Below, in pieces: positions 49,346-59,200 of a stretch of DNA of 64,000 nt. The position numbers were made by a program, and so were the translations under genes. Source of the DNA: Paractinoplanes ovalisporus (GTDB taxonomy: Bacteria; Actinomycetota; Actinomycetes; Mycobacteriales; Micromonosporaceae); assembly GCF_016834655.1 (NCBI RefSeq), contig NZ_JAENHP010000013.1:62001-126000 (forward strand). The letters are read 5' to 3'. Each line of letters starts with the position of its first letter. Positions within the stretch are counted from its first letter, which is position 1. The notes beneath the pieces were generated by a model, which searched no databases, had not been told where the DNA came from, and was given only the letters and a program-made list of their open reading frames with translations.

Positions 49346-49671
49346 CATTTCCCCCAGTGCCGCAGAAATACTTGCAAGGCATGCCGGAAAGTGACCCGGG
49401 ACCGTTCCGAACAAAGACCACACAATGGCGTCAGAACCGGTCTTGAGCTGCCCGAACGTCGTTGATTCAGGGCTTCCGGCATCGCGAGGAACATCGGCTT
49501 GATGGCGTGTAGGACCATCGGTCGACGTCTCTTGACATTGGTAATCTTCTCGACAAGAACTGCGAACGGCATCTCGAAAATTGCCGCGACTGAGCACATT
49601 TGAATAATTGCCCCGGGAGGGGCCGCCCGGCCTTCGACCGGGCGGCCCGCCGCCTTACCGGCCGATGCCGG
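49346..49671. other. 326-base intergenic region between UnbU and AraC genes
   Basis: Noticeably less GC-rich from about 49480 to 49610, as expected of a promoter for the minus-strand AraC gene. A longer open frame through it (to a start at 49597) has no domain character before the AraC HTH. A hairpin for UnbU termination lies at 49620-49648. Confidence 0.5.
49620..49648 (-). terminator. hairpin after the UnbU gene
   Basis: A perfect 11-bp stem (GGGCCGCCCGG / CCGGGCGGCCC) with a 7-base loop, 24 bases after the UnbU stop. No T-run. Confidence 0.6.
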
Positions 49672-50628
49672 TCACGCGGGCGCCGTGACCCGGCGGTCGC
49701 GCAGCCAGAGGTACCAGAGGCTGACGCCCCGGATCAGGCAGACGATCGTGACGGCGAAGAACATCGTGTAGACGATGTTGAAGGTCATCAGGACCGCGTA
49801 CACCGTGGCCACGCCGGCGCCGAACATGAACTGATTGCGCCCGCCCGTGGGGGTGGTGCCGGGATCGGTGACCATGTAGTTGGTGAACAGGACGAAGGCG
49901 ACCCCGGTCATGGGCAGCAGGGCGGCCCAGACCGCCACATCCCAGATCTCGTGGCGCACCACGGCCTGGATGATGAAGCCCCCGAGCCAGCCCAGGATCA
50001 ACGGGATCCGCTTGGTCAGCATCGCGTTGAGCACCGTCCCGGAGGTGATGATGATGACCGGGATCAGGATGCTGATCATGTCGGGCACGTTCTCGGTGAA
50101 GTGGTACGGCGGGGCCACGTTCACCCACGGGAAGCAGAGCAGGGCCGCGGTGATCCCCAGGTTCGAGGGGTTCATGAAGTGCCGCATGCGGCCGTTGAGG
50201 GGCGCCCGGAACAGCACCTTGCCGCCGATGCCGACCAGCACGGCGAAGGCGATCGGGGCGAACCGGTCGTTGGCGTAGAGCAGCATGTTCGCGGCCAGGG
50301 CGGTGATGTGCGCGGGCAGCAGGAACTCGAAGTGGCCGCGGAAGCCCCGACCGGCGAACGAGACCTTCCGTCCGGCGACCCGCGCGCTGATCACCTCGAT
50401 CAGGTACTCGGCCGAGTAGGCCAGCAGCAACGACCAGAACGGCCAGCTCCACGGCTGCTCGAAACCGAGCAGCGTATAGCCGAAGATGTTGAAGACGGAC
50501 ATGGAGATGGCAAAGTTGCGCAGCGCCAGATAGCGCGGGTCGGGCTTCTTGACCGGCGCGGGCGGCGCCGGCGGCGCGGTGACGACCGGCGTACCGGCGC
50601 CGATCCGGGACGGCTGAACGGTGGTCAC
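49672..50628 (-). CDS. unbU: UnbU-type enediyne membrane protein (RnfD/NqrB-like)
   Basis: A 318-residue integral membrane protein with about eight segments. Marks: LRNFAISMSVFNIFGYTLLGF, FLLPAHITALAANMLLYAND, GKVLFRAPLNGRMRHFMNPSNLGITAALLCF, then LPMTGVAFVLFTNYMVTDPGTTPTG and NQFMFGAG. It matches the UnbU family always found with enediyne PKSs; the fold is related to the RnfD/NqrB flavoprotein subunits and the S/T in MVTDPGTTP area is conserved. The enzymatic role in the warhead is not established. GTG start overlaps the UnbV stop (GTGA). Confidence 0.92.
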   Translation of the reverse strand: MTTVQPSRIGAGTPVVTAPPAPPAPVKKPDPRYLALRNFAISMSVFNIFGYTLLGFEQPWSWPFWSLLLAYSAEYLIEVISARVAGRKVSFAGRGFRGHFEFLLPAHITALAANMLLYANDRFAPIAFAVLVGIGGKVLFRAPLNGRMRHFMNPSNLGITAALLCFPWVNVAPPYHFTENVPDMISILIPVIIITSGTVLNAMLTKRIPLILGWLGGFIIQAVVRHEIWDVAVWAALLPMTGVAFVLFTNYMVTDPGTTPTGGRNQFMFGAGVATVYAVLMTFNIVYTMFFAVTIVCLIRGVSLWYLWLRDRRVTAPA

Positions 50629-52586
50629 GGCTTCGAGACCTCCTCGATCTTGTCGGTGAGCATCAGGTCGCGCCACCCGGAGGTCATGCTCGTGGTCTGG
50701 TTGTGCACCTGGCCGGCACGGTCCCGCCAGACGATGGCGACCTGCACCGGGGCGCCGCCGGTGTCGCCGAGCCCGACGAAGACGTCGAGGCTGCGCTTGC
50801 CGGAGTGACCGCCGCCGCCGTCGAGCTGGGCCAGGCGGACCCGGCCGTCGGCCGTGGTCACCCGCACCTGAGCCCCGTAGGCCGGGGTGCCGATCACGTC
50901 GTCGCCGGCGCCCTCCGCCGGCCGGTAGAGGCGCAGTCCGATGTAGTCGCCGGGCGCCTGCGTGGTGTTGCGGTAATAGGAGGGCGCAGCCCATTGCCGC
51001 GCCACCGCGAAGTCCTGCCGGCCGTCACCGTCGGCGTCGGCCACGGCCACTCCCCGGCTCGGCGTCGTGTCGGTCATGCCGAGCTGCCCGGCAACGTCGG
51101 TGTACCGGCCGTTGCCCTCGGCGGCCCAGAACGCGAACGGCTGGGAGCCCGCGATGTCGTCACCCGGCTCGGCCTTGGGCCACATGTCCGGGTTGCTCAG
51201 CATCAGGTCGTTGCTCATGGCCAGTTCCTGCAGCCAGTTCCAGCGGTTGATCCGGCCGTCGATGAAGCCGAGGGCCTGGACCACCTCGACGGTGCCGTTG
51301 TTGTCGAAGTCGGCCATCTTGGCGTCCCAGCCCCAGCCGGACCAGGCCATGTTCATGTCGGCCGCGTTGTTGCGGAACGGGGCCCGGCCACGGATCAGGT
51401 CGCCGCGCGCCTGCTGCGCGTCGGCGGCCGTGTTCAGCCAGACGAAGTTGCTCTCCTCGAGCCCCCACGACGTGGTGATGTTGCTGACGAAGGCGTCGAA
51501 CCGGCCCTCGCCGCGCAGGTCCCCGAACTCGATCGACATGCCCTTGAACGAGTCGTGGCCTATCACCAGCGACTTCGGGGTCACCGCGTCGCGGCTGCCC
51601 TCGGCCAGGGCGAACCGGATCCGGCCGGGCTCGGAGACGTTGTGGAAGAACCGGTCGTGCCCGAAGTCGTTCGCCAGATAGAGCTCGGGCTTCAGGTCAC
51701 CGTCGAGGTCGGCGGTCGCGGCGCCGAGCGTCCACCCACTGGCGTACTCGGGGTCGATGGCCTCGTCCTCCACGTAGTGCACGACCGGCTCGGCGTCCGC
51801 GCTGACCCCGACCCAGCGCAGCACGTGCGCGCCGCCCGCGTTGCGGGCGTGCGACATCGAGTCGTTCATGGTGACGTTGGGCAGGCCGGCGCGGTCGAGC
51901 ACCTCGGTGTCCGGAAAGTAGTTGAAGATGCCCAGGTCCAGGTGCCCGTCCCCGTCGAAGTCGGCGGCGGCCACGGCGTTGGTGTTCCACAGCGGACCCC
52001 GGTAGTGCGTGGTCGTCGACTGCGGGATCAGCTCGGTCGGCCGGTACGAATCGTTGCTCAGCGGACCTGTACCGGGTTCGCGGAGGAAGAGGACCGGCGT
52101 CCGCCCCCAGTAGTAGACGAGGACGTCCATCCGCCCGTCCTCGTTGAAGTCGCCGGGCAGACAACCCATCGGGGCCATCGCGTCGTGCACCGGCAGCGGA
52201 GCCGGGTCGAGCACGAAGGGCCGGTAGGTGCCACCCGACTCCGGCGCGGGAGTAATGACGGCGGTGTCACTGCGCGTGTCGACCAGGCAGAGATCGTCGG
52301 CCTTGCCGCGACCGTCCAGGTCGCCCGCGGCGATCGACGCGCCGACCGACGAGATCCAGGACCGGATGTGCTCGTAGCGTGGATTGACCTTGCGGACGGT
52401 GCGCTTCGACAGGCCTTCCGGAAGCGCGATCGGCAATTCGGTGAAACCGAACTGCGAGGCGATCTCCGCACGTGTCGTCGCCGACGCGGTGGGCTGGCGG
52501 GCCACCAGAAACGTGCCGGCCAGCATAACGATGACGACAAGTGCGGGGATAAGCCGGCGGAATACGCCGGCCGGTTGCGCGGGCAA
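50625..52586 (-). CDS. unbV: UnbV-type enediyne protein with FG-GAP/VCBS repeats (ASPIC/UnbV)
   Basis: A 653-residue exported protein with a hydrophobic N-terminus (LIPALVVIVMLAGTFLVA). It has about six calcium-type repeats (DLDGRGKADD, DFNEDGRMDV, DFDGDGHLDL, DLDGDLKPEL, DFDNNGTVEV, DADGDGRQDF), and the C-terminal ASPIC/UnbV domain (VRVTTADGRVRLAQLDGGGGHSG; SLDVFVGLGDTGGAPVQVAIVW). UnbV occurs in enediyne clusters of both ring sizes; its function is unknown. The start is a TTG at 52586 with GGGAGAG six bases upstream. It is coupled to UnbU. Confidence 0.92.
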   Translation of the reverse strand: MPAQPAGVFRRLIPALVVIVMLAGTFLVARQPTASATTRAEIASQFGFTELPIALPEGLSKRTVRKVNPRYEHIRSWISSVGASIAAGDLDGRGKADDLCLVDTRSDTAVITPAPESGGTYRPFVLDPAPLPVHDAMAPMGCLPGDFNEDGRMDVLVYYWGRTPVLFLREPGTGPLSNDSYRPTELIPQSTTTHYRGPLWNTNAVAAADFDGDGHLDLGIFNYFPDTEVLDRAGLPNVTMNDSMSHARNAGGAHVLRWVGVSADAEPVVHYVEDEAIDPEYASGWTLGAATADLDGDLKPELYLANDFGHDRFFHNVSEPGRIRFALAEGSRDAVTPKSLVIGHDSFKGMSIEFGDLRGEGRFDAFVSNITTSWGLEESNFVWLNTAADAQQARGDLIRGRAPFRNNAADMNMAWSGWGWDAKMADFDNNGTVEVVQALGFIDGRINRWNWLQELAMSNDLMLSNPDMWPKAEPGDDIAGSQPFAFWAAEGNGRYTDVAGQLGMTDTTPSRGVAVADADGDGRQDFAVARQWAAPSYYRNTTQAPGDYIGLRLYRPAEGAGDDVIGTPAYGAQVRVTTADGRVRLAQLDGGGGHSGKRSLDVFVGLGDTGGAPVQVAIVWRDRAGQVHNQTTSMTSGWRDLMLTDKIEEVSKP

Positions 52587-53296
52587 CGGCTCTCCCTACG
52601 GACGGCGGCGCCAGGAATGGGCGGGCCAAAAGACCCGCACGACAGCGCCGCGATCGGACGACGAAGGTCCGCGCTCGCCACGTCACGCATTTTCCGGCGC
52701 CGCTTTCCACCCGTTCGTGGCATTCGGATCGCCGGTCCTGCCTGGCGCGCGGCCTCGGACCGGCCGGCCGTCGAGTGACCGGCCGTGAGCCGACCGGCGG
52801 ACCATACAGAGCATGGCGGGCCGGGCTCGTGGGCTCATCTCACCGCTTGCGCTTTTCGGCTCGGACGGACGCTGCCGTCACATCGCCGGCCCCGCGAACA
52901 GTGAGAGTTATCCGACAAAGATCAACGGCGTGGCGTCCCACCGAAGGACAAACCATCCTGTTAGGACACCTCCGGCCGGCCTCCGGGACCGGAGCGACAC
53001 ACGCCCGAATGGATCAGCGGAGTTAACCATTCAGACAGCCCGGCATCGTCCCACCAGGCCGAATGGAACCAATGCGGATCATTGGCTACGGTCCAATACA
53101 TCGACGGATATGTGTGTCCATGATCGGTTGCACATCGATGAATTTCGTAGCGCCTGCGTCTGTTGCCCGACCCCATAGGCGCCGGTAGCATCGGGCAAAC
53201 GCGCAGTAACACCTCGCTGACAGTGCGTGACGTCACCGGCTCTCGCATCCTCGTTTGGTCGCGTGTGGGCACACTCCCGCCACGCGCCGGAAAGGC
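52587..53296. other. 710-base non-coding gap before the UnbV operon
   Basis: The largest gap in the cluster, between the divergent UnbV and AraC paralogue 2 genes. The part 52900-53250 is less GC-rich. It contains a CCAATG..CATTGG inverted repeat at 53069-53085 and two CCGAATGGA-like words (53007, 53059). Short open frames on both strands have no start or domain support. I regard it as a regulatory region, probably including both promoters. Confidence 0.6.
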
Positions 53297-54010
53297 ATGA
53301 AATTGGCGACCCAGGACGCGATCGAAAGAGCCATCTCCGTCATACACAGCAACATCGGCGAGGACCTGTCGGTCGACGATCTCGCCCGGGCTGCCCTATT
53401 CAGCAAGTTCTATTTCACCCGGGTTTTCCAGCGGGTCACCGGAATTTCCCCGGGCCGCTTCCTGAGCGCTGTTCGCATCGAGGAGGCCAAGCGGCTGCTC
53501 AGCACCACAGCGCGTTCCGTGGCCGACATCGGAACTTCGGTGGGTTATAACAGCGTCAGCACTTTCAGTGCTCGATTCAACCGAGGGGTCGGATGCACTC
53601 CGGTTGCCTACCGACGGGGGGCACCCCACTCCGCGCTCCCGAGCCCGGCGCCGGTGGCGCCGGGCTCGACTTTGAGCGGGCTCATCCGGGCGCCCTCGAC
53701 GACCCCGGTCTTCCTGGGGTTGTTCCCGGACCCGATCGCCGAGGGGCTGCCGGCGAGCTGGACGATCGCCACCGCGTCGGGCCCCTACCAGCTGACCGAC
53801 ATCGGGCCCGGCACGTGGCATCTGGTCGCCTACCCGTTCGGGGACCACGAGAGCCATGAGAGCGTGGCCCGCACCGGGCCGATCGTGACGTCACGGACGA
53901 CCAGCGAGATCAAACTCGATGTCGCGCTGCGTCCGCTGGTCGCGACCGACCCGCCGGCGGTGCTGTCGTTCCACCGGCTGGCCCAGCCCCACCGGCGATC
54001 GGCCGCCTGA
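53297..54010 (+). CDS. AraC-type regulator with N-terminal HTH, paralogue 2
   Basis: A 237-residue regulator. The HTH is N-terminal (LSVDDLARAALFSKFYFTRVFQRVTGISPGRFLSAVRIEEAKRLL; VADIGTSVGYNSVSTFSARFNRGVG), nearly identical in pattern to the one at 48569. The C-terminal 125 residues share TPVFLGLFPDPIAEGLPASW, then GTWHLVAYPFG and RTGPIVTSRTTSEIKLDVALRP with it. It converges on the P450 gene, two bases away. The ATG at 53297 is preceded by GGAAAGG. Probably a cluster-specific regulator. Confidence 0.88.
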   Translation: MKLATQDAIERAISVIHSNIGEDLSVDDLARAALFSKFYFTRVFQRVTGISPGRFLSAVRIEEAKRLLSTTARSVADIGTSVGYNSVSTFSARFNRGVGCTPVAYRRGAPHSALPSPAPVAPGSTLSGLIRAPSTTPVFLGLFPDPIAEGLPASWTIATASGPYQLTDIGPGTWHLVAYPFGDHESHESVARTGPIVTSRTTSEIKLDVALRPLVATDPPAVLSFHRLAQPHRRSAA

Positions 54011-54012
54011 GG

Positions 54013-55359
54013 TCACGACGCGGCCGGGCCTGCCGTGACCGGCAGTCCCCCACGGATCCGCAACGACAGCATCGGCTCCGGGCGCACCCGGTGGCCCGGC
54101 TGGACGGTGAGACGCAGCTCCCGGCTCACCAGGGCGATCACGAAGACCGCCTCCATCATGCCCAGCACGCTGCCGACGCAGACCCGCGGACCGGCACCGA
54201 ACGGAAGGTAGGCATAGCGCGGCCGGTCCCGCTGACGCTTCCCGTCGAAGCGGTCCGGGTCGAACCGGTCCGGATCCTCCCAGAACTCGGGGTGCCGGTG
54301 CAGGGTGTACGGGCAGACGAGCACGTCGGCGCCGGCCGGCACCCGGTGCCCGCCCACCTCGTCGTCCGCCAGCGACTGCCGCGGCAGCAGCCAGACCGGC
54401 GGGTAGAGCCGCATCGCCTCCTGCACCACCATCGTGGCGAAGGGGAGACGGGCGAGATCGGCGTGTCCGGGGAGCCGGTCCCCCAGCACGGCCCGGGCCT
54501 CCTCGGCGACCCGGTCACGCACCTGCGGGTGCTGGTCGAGGAGGGCCAGCGTCCAGCACAGTGTGCTCGCCGTGGTCTCGTGCCCGGCCAGCAGCAGGGT
54601 CACCAGTTCGTCGCGCAGTCGGATCCGGCCGACGCGCGGATCACGCTCCTGCCCGGCCGAGACGATCAGACGCGACAGCACGTCGTCGCGGCTGCCCGCC
54701 CGGTCACCCCGTTCGCGCACCAGGTGGTCGACCACCCGCTGCAGCTCCCGGCGGGCCCGGCGGAACCGCATCTGGTGCGGTAGTGGCATCCACATCGGCA
54801 CAGCACTCAACGTGGCCAGCTCGAACATCGCCTGGTCCTGCACCGCCCCGAACGCGTCGCCGAGCGTGGAGAACCCGCCGAGGTCGCTCTCGAGCAGGGT
54901 CCGCCCGAGCACGCCGAGGGTGAGCCCGGTCATCTCGGTGACCACGTCGAACGGCTCGCCGCCGCTGCGCTTGCGGAGACGGGTCACCAGGGCACCGGCC
55001 TCCTGGGCGATCGCGTCGGCGTGCCGGGCCAGCCGGCGGCTCTGGAACGACGGCTGGATCACGTGCCGTTGTTTGCGCCACAGCTCACCCTCGCTGGTCA
55101 GCAGGCCGTCGCCCAGGGCTCGCCGGGCGTGGCTGAGACCGATCCCCTTGCGGTAGTTGGCCGCGTTGTCGGCCAGCACATGCCGCACCAGATCGGGGTG
55201 GTTGAAGAAGTACAGCGTCTTGTGCGCGACCGGCACTGCGACCGCGTCGCCGTAGCGCTCGGCCGCCCCCGTCATCATCCCGATCCGGTCCCGCTGCATG
55301 ATCATCAGCTGGCGGAAAGCGGACGCGCGGGACGGCCCCGGCAGCTTCGGGCGGCTCAT
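54013..55359 (-). CDS. cytochrome P450 of the enediyne cluster
   Basis: A 448-residue P450. The I-helix is AGHETTAST (258-266), the ExxR motif is EAMR (314-317) and the heme ligand Cys394 lies in PFGAGPRVCVGSVLG. The sequence resembles bacterial CYP102-like or CYP110-type monooxygenases that act on long hydrophobic chains. ATG 55359 overlaps the flavin reductase stop (ATGA). It is coupled to the PKS, thioesterase and flavin reductase genes, so it probably oxidises the polyene or enediyne intermediate; SgcE7 is a comparable gene in C-1027. Confidence 0.93.
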   Translation of the reverse strand: MSRPKLPGPSRASAFRQLMIMQRDRIGMMTGAAERYGDAVAVPVAHKTLYFFNHPDLVRHVLADNAANYRKGIGLSHARRALGDGLLTSEGELWRKQRHVIQPSFQSRRLARHADAIAQEAGALVTRLRKRSGGEPFDVVTEMTGLTLGVLGRTLLESDLGGFSTLGDAFGAVQDQAMFELATLSAVPMWMPLPHQMRFRRARRELQRVVDHLVRERGDRAGSRDDVLSRLIVSAGQERDPRVGRIRLRDELVTLLLAGHETTASTLCWTLALLDQHPQVRDRVAEEARAVLGDRLPGHADLARLPFATMVVQEAMRLYPPVWLLPRQSLADDEVGGHRVPAGADVLVCPYTLHRHPEFWEDPDRFDPDRFDGKRQRDRPRYAYLPFGAGPRVCVGSVLGMMEAVFVIALVSRELRLTVQPGHRVRPEPMLSLRIRGGLPVTAGPAAS

Positions 55360-55853
55360 CGCGAGCCCCGCGCCGACTCGTCCGGCCACAGGTTGCCGTA
55401 CTGGAAGAGCAGACCGCCGCCGTCCCCGCACCGCTCGGCGGTGAGCAGCCGGCCCAGCACGATCGTGTGATCGCCACCGTCGTAACGCCGCGCGACCTCG
55501 CACTCGAACCAGGCCAGGGCCCGCGAGATCAACGGCACCCCGGTACGCGGGCCGGGTTCCCAGTCGACGCCGTCGAACTGTGGCGCCCCCTCCGGCCGGT
55601 CCGGGTCGGCGAAGTGCCGGGCCAGCTTGTCATGCTCGGCGGCCAGCACCGACACCCCGAACACCGGCTCGGTGTCGATCCGGCCGTGCATCTGGGCCGT
55701 CCGGTCGACACAGACCAGCACCAGCGGCGGATCCAGGGAGACCGAAGTGAACGAGTTGGCGGTCATCCCGTGCGGAGCGGCCCCGCCGACGGTCACCACG
55801 GTGACCCCGGTGGCGAAGGCGCCGTACGCCTTGCGGAGTGCCCGGCGCTCCAT
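55356..55853 (-). CDS. flavin reductase (SgcE6-like, HpaC/DIM6 family)
   Basis: A 165-residue NAD(P)H:flavin oxidoreductase. Marks: LRKAYGAFATGVTVVTVGG, GMTANSFTSVSLDPPLVLVCVD, FGVSVLAAEHDKLARHFAD and WFECEVARRYDGGDHTIVLGRL. It supplies reduced flavin to two-component monooxygenases; SgcE6 does this for SgcC and SgcC3 in C-1027. Here the partner could be the acyl-CoA-dehydrogenase-fold enzyme at 47352. The ATG overlaps the thioesterase stop (TGATG). Confidence 0.92.
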   Translation of the reverse strand: MERRALRKAYGAFATGVTVVTVGGAAPHGMTANSFTSVSLDPPLVLVCVDRTAQMHGRIDTEPVFGVSVLAAEHDKLARHFADPDRPEGAPQFDGVDWEPGPRTGVPLISRALAWFECEVARRYDGGDHTIVLGRLLTAERCGDGGGLLFQYGNLWPDESARGSR

Positions 55854-56287
55854 CACCGCACCGCCTCGGCGTACGGGGTGAGGGCACGCACCAGGGCATC
55901 CGGCACCCGGACGGGCACCGTACGGGTGTTCGGCCCCCGCATGCAGGCGATCCGCTGCATTCCCCGGGCCACCAGTGTCTCGCCGAGCGGGCCGACCCGT
56001 ACGTAGTCGAACCCGAACTCCACCTGGGTCTGCGCCAGCTCGATGAGCCGCAGCCGGATCGCCAGCTCGTCGAAGAGGGCCAGCTCGGCGTAGAACTCGC
56101 AGTCCACCTTGAGCGTGAACAGCTTGAGGTCGTCGTGCAGGTCGGCCAGCACCTCGGGGGCCCGCTCCCGCAGGAACATCTCGCGGCAACGGCCCTGCCA
56201 GCGCAGGTAGTTGACGTAGTAGACGTTGCCCACGAGGTTGGTCTCCTCGAAGCCGACCACGTGGCGGTACTCGAAATAGCGGTTCAT
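55853..56287 (-). CDS. enediyne hot-dog thioesterase (TEBC, E10 type)
   Basis: A 144-residue 4-hydroxybenzoyl-CoA-thioesterase-like hot-dog protein: FEYRHVVGFEETNLVGNVYYVNYLRWQGRCREMFL with the E-x-x-N-x-x-G-x-V-Y-Y pattern of enediyne thioesterases, and ETLVARGMQRIACMR in the second half. In C-1027, neocarzinostatin and calicheamicin this enzyme releases the polyene from the PKS. The ATG overlaps the PKS stop (ATGA), as in most enediyne clusters. Confidence 0.95.
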   Translation of the reverse strand: MNRYFEYRHVVGFEETNLVGNVYYVNYLRWQGRCREMFLRERAPEVLADLHDDLKLFTLKVDCEFYAELALFDELAIRLRLIELAQTQVEFGFDYVRVGPLGETLVARGMQRIACMRGPNTRTVPVRVPDALVRALTPYAEAVR

Positions 56288-59200
56288 CGCTGCGGTCCCT
56301 TCGTCAGGACTCCGAGCACCACCCGGCGCGGGCCGTCGCGCAGGGCGGCGTCGACCGTAGCGATCCGGAGTGCCCCGGAGGCGAACAACTGCCAGCCGGG
56401 ACGGCTCTCCGGCTCCACGGTGAGGGGCGCCGCCGGCGGTTCACCGGCCTTCTGCAGGCACTCCACGGCCACCCAGAGGCGGGTCGCGGCGACCTGCAGG
56501 CTGTCCTCGTCGACCAGGTCGGTCAGCAGACCGGCGTGGACGCCGAGCAGTCCGCGCCACTCGTTGACCGACCGCGGCACCACCTCCTCGGCGTCGACCG
56601 CGACCGGGCCGGCACCGAGCGCGGCCAGCGTCAGGTTGGCCGCGTGCGCGGTCGAGACCGTGTCGCCGCCGTCGATCTCGGGGCGCCCGTCGGGGCGGTA
56701 GCGCACCTCCAGCGGCGCCCCGGTGATGCGGACCAGGGCCCGGGCCGAGCGACGACGGCGGATCTCGATGGCGCCGCCCGCCCCGTCGGCGTCAGCCGGG
56801 TCGTCCGGCTCCACCGCGACACCGACCGACACCCCCGTGAGCTCGCCGGTCATCCGCTCGAGGTAGGGCCCGAGCAGGGCCGGGGTCCACCCGTCGCCGT
56901 CGTGCCGGGTCCGCACCGCCCGCAACGTCAGCCCGGACCAGCGTTCCAGCACGTCACCGGCCGCATCGCGGACGGCGACGTCGTAGACGTAGGTGTCACC
57001 GTCGCGCCGGCGCTCGGTTGCGGTGAAGCGGACCTCACCCTCGCCGGACAGGGCCGGCCCGGCCGACCAGATCCGCTCGATACCGGTCGGCAGCAGCGTC
57101 GCGTGCGGAACGCCGACCTGGTTGCCGTGCATCAGCGCGTCCCGCACGCCCGGATCGCCGAGGATCAGCCGGTCCGGCAGGAACCCGGCGAACCAGGCCA
57201 CCGGACGCAGGCTCAGATCGGCGTCGGCGAACCGGGCCGCGGCCCGGTGGTAGCGCACCAACCGCTGGAACTTCGGACCCTGGAAGAGCAGGCCGCCGTA
57301 GAGGTCGGTGGCCGGGTCGAGGGCCACGGCGCTCCCGGCGTCGCCGGCCGGTGACGGCTCCCCCGGCGGCACCACGGCGCCGTCGTAGTGCAGACGCGCG
57401 CGGAAGTGGTCGACACCGAACCTGGTCTCGGCACTGCGGATCACCACGTCCACCGTTTCGGGGACAGTGACCGTGGCCGCGATCCGGATGCGGGTGGAAC
57501 CGCCGGGCGGCACCTGCACCGGCCGGCTGAACTCCACATCGGAGAAGCCGGGCGCAGTCCCGGTGTCCAGCAGGGCCCCGGCCACCTGGGCCATCGCCTC
57601 CATCCCGAACACGGCCGGGAACAGCAGCGTGTCGTCCAGGCGGTGATCGGCCAGGTAGAGGTCGCTGCCGGCGCTCAGTTCGGTCTCGACCACCAGTTCC
57701 GCGCCGGGGAACCACACCAGCGGCCGGTCGACGAACCGCAGCAGGGGCAGCTCGGGCCGGTCGTACGCGATGGTGTCCAGACCCGCGGTCCGCCCGCTGA
57801 TCACCACCGACGGCGGCGCGGCGGGGTCGGTCACCAGCCGGCGCAGCACCTCGATGCCCTGCGCCGGCGTGATCGGGGCGATGCCCTCGCGGGTCAGGTT
57901 CTCGATCACCGAGAGCCGCTCGCCCATCCCGACGCCCGACCAGACCGACCACTCCAGGCAGATCGCGCGACAACCGGGGTGCTTCTCGCCGACCTCGCGG
58001 GTGAGCCGGGCCATCCAGTCGTTCGCGCAGGCATAGTGCGCCTCGCCCCGCAGCCCCGCCCGCCCGATGATGCTGCCCAGGCTGACCAGGAGCTTGAGCC
58101 CGCCGGCGTCGACCGCGGCGAGGACGTTGCGCAGGCCGTCGAGCTTCGGCGCGAACGTGCTCCGCACCGCCGCCATGTCGATCTGCGGCAGCCCGGCCGG
58201 TTCGTTGCGACCGGCGCCGTGCAGCACCGCGGTGACCGGCCCGAGCTCGGCGGTGAGCGTGCCGACCGCGTTCCGCACCGATGCGGCATCGGTGACGTCG
58301 GCCCGGGCGTAACTGACGGTCAGGCCGTGCCGCGACATCCGCTCCAGGTTCGCGGCCAGCTCCGGATCCCGGCCGGGATCGCTGCGGCCGACCACCGCGA
58401 GCCGGGCGCCGCTGTCGCCGGCCAGGGCCAGCGCGCACTCGGCGGTGATGCCCTTGCCGCCGCCGGTGACCAGCAACACGTCATCCGGGCCGAGCGGCCC
58501 GTGACTGTGCTCGGCTTCGACCGGCATGACCCGCAGCGTGGGCACCCGGCGGATGCCGTCGTCGCCGTACCGGGCCTCGGTGAATCCGCGGGTGGCGCGG
58601 GTCTCGGCGACGACGCGCTCGGCCAGCCGCTCGTCGCGCGGGGCGTGCACGATGGTGACCCGGATGCCGGGCCGTTCCAGGCGCAGGGTGCGGGCCAGGC
58701 CGGCCGCGCCGGGGTCGGCGTCGACGAGCACGAACCGCTCCCCGGCCCCGCCGGTCATCGTCTCCTGGGCGCCACGCAGGGCCAGGTCGAGGTGCTCGAC
58801 CGAGCAGTCCGTGGGCAGCACGACCAGCACACCGGCGCCGGCGCCGGCGCTCTCCATGCGGTGCTTCAGCTCGTCGGCCCATGGCTCGCCGGGCTCGGAA
58901 TAGAGCCGCCAGCGGCCGTCGGGCTCGGTCTCGCCGGGCTCGGGCCGCGGCTGTGGGTCGTCGTCCACCCGCCAGGCCCGGGCCCAGGTCGCCGCGCCGG
59001 CCACGGTGGGATCGGTGGCGCCGCCGGACGCGACCGTGGCCCGCACCTCGTCGAGCGTGTCGGCCAGCTCCCGGACCGACGCGGTGGCGAAGTTGAGCGG
59101 AGCGCCGGCCGGGGGGATGCCCAGCCGGGCGGCGACGTCGTTGACCACCGAGCCGACCGTGATCGAGCTCAGGTGCAGGTCGTCGAGCAGGCGGCTCTCC

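Noticed and set aside
49346..49597. N-terminal extension of AraC paralogue 1
   Set aside because: No domain character and a good ribosome site exists at 49345; the paralogue at 53297 lacks it.
52813..53178. Possible 121-residue gene in the unbV gap
   Set aside because: No ribosome site, no domain, and mixed composition unlike the neighbouring genes.
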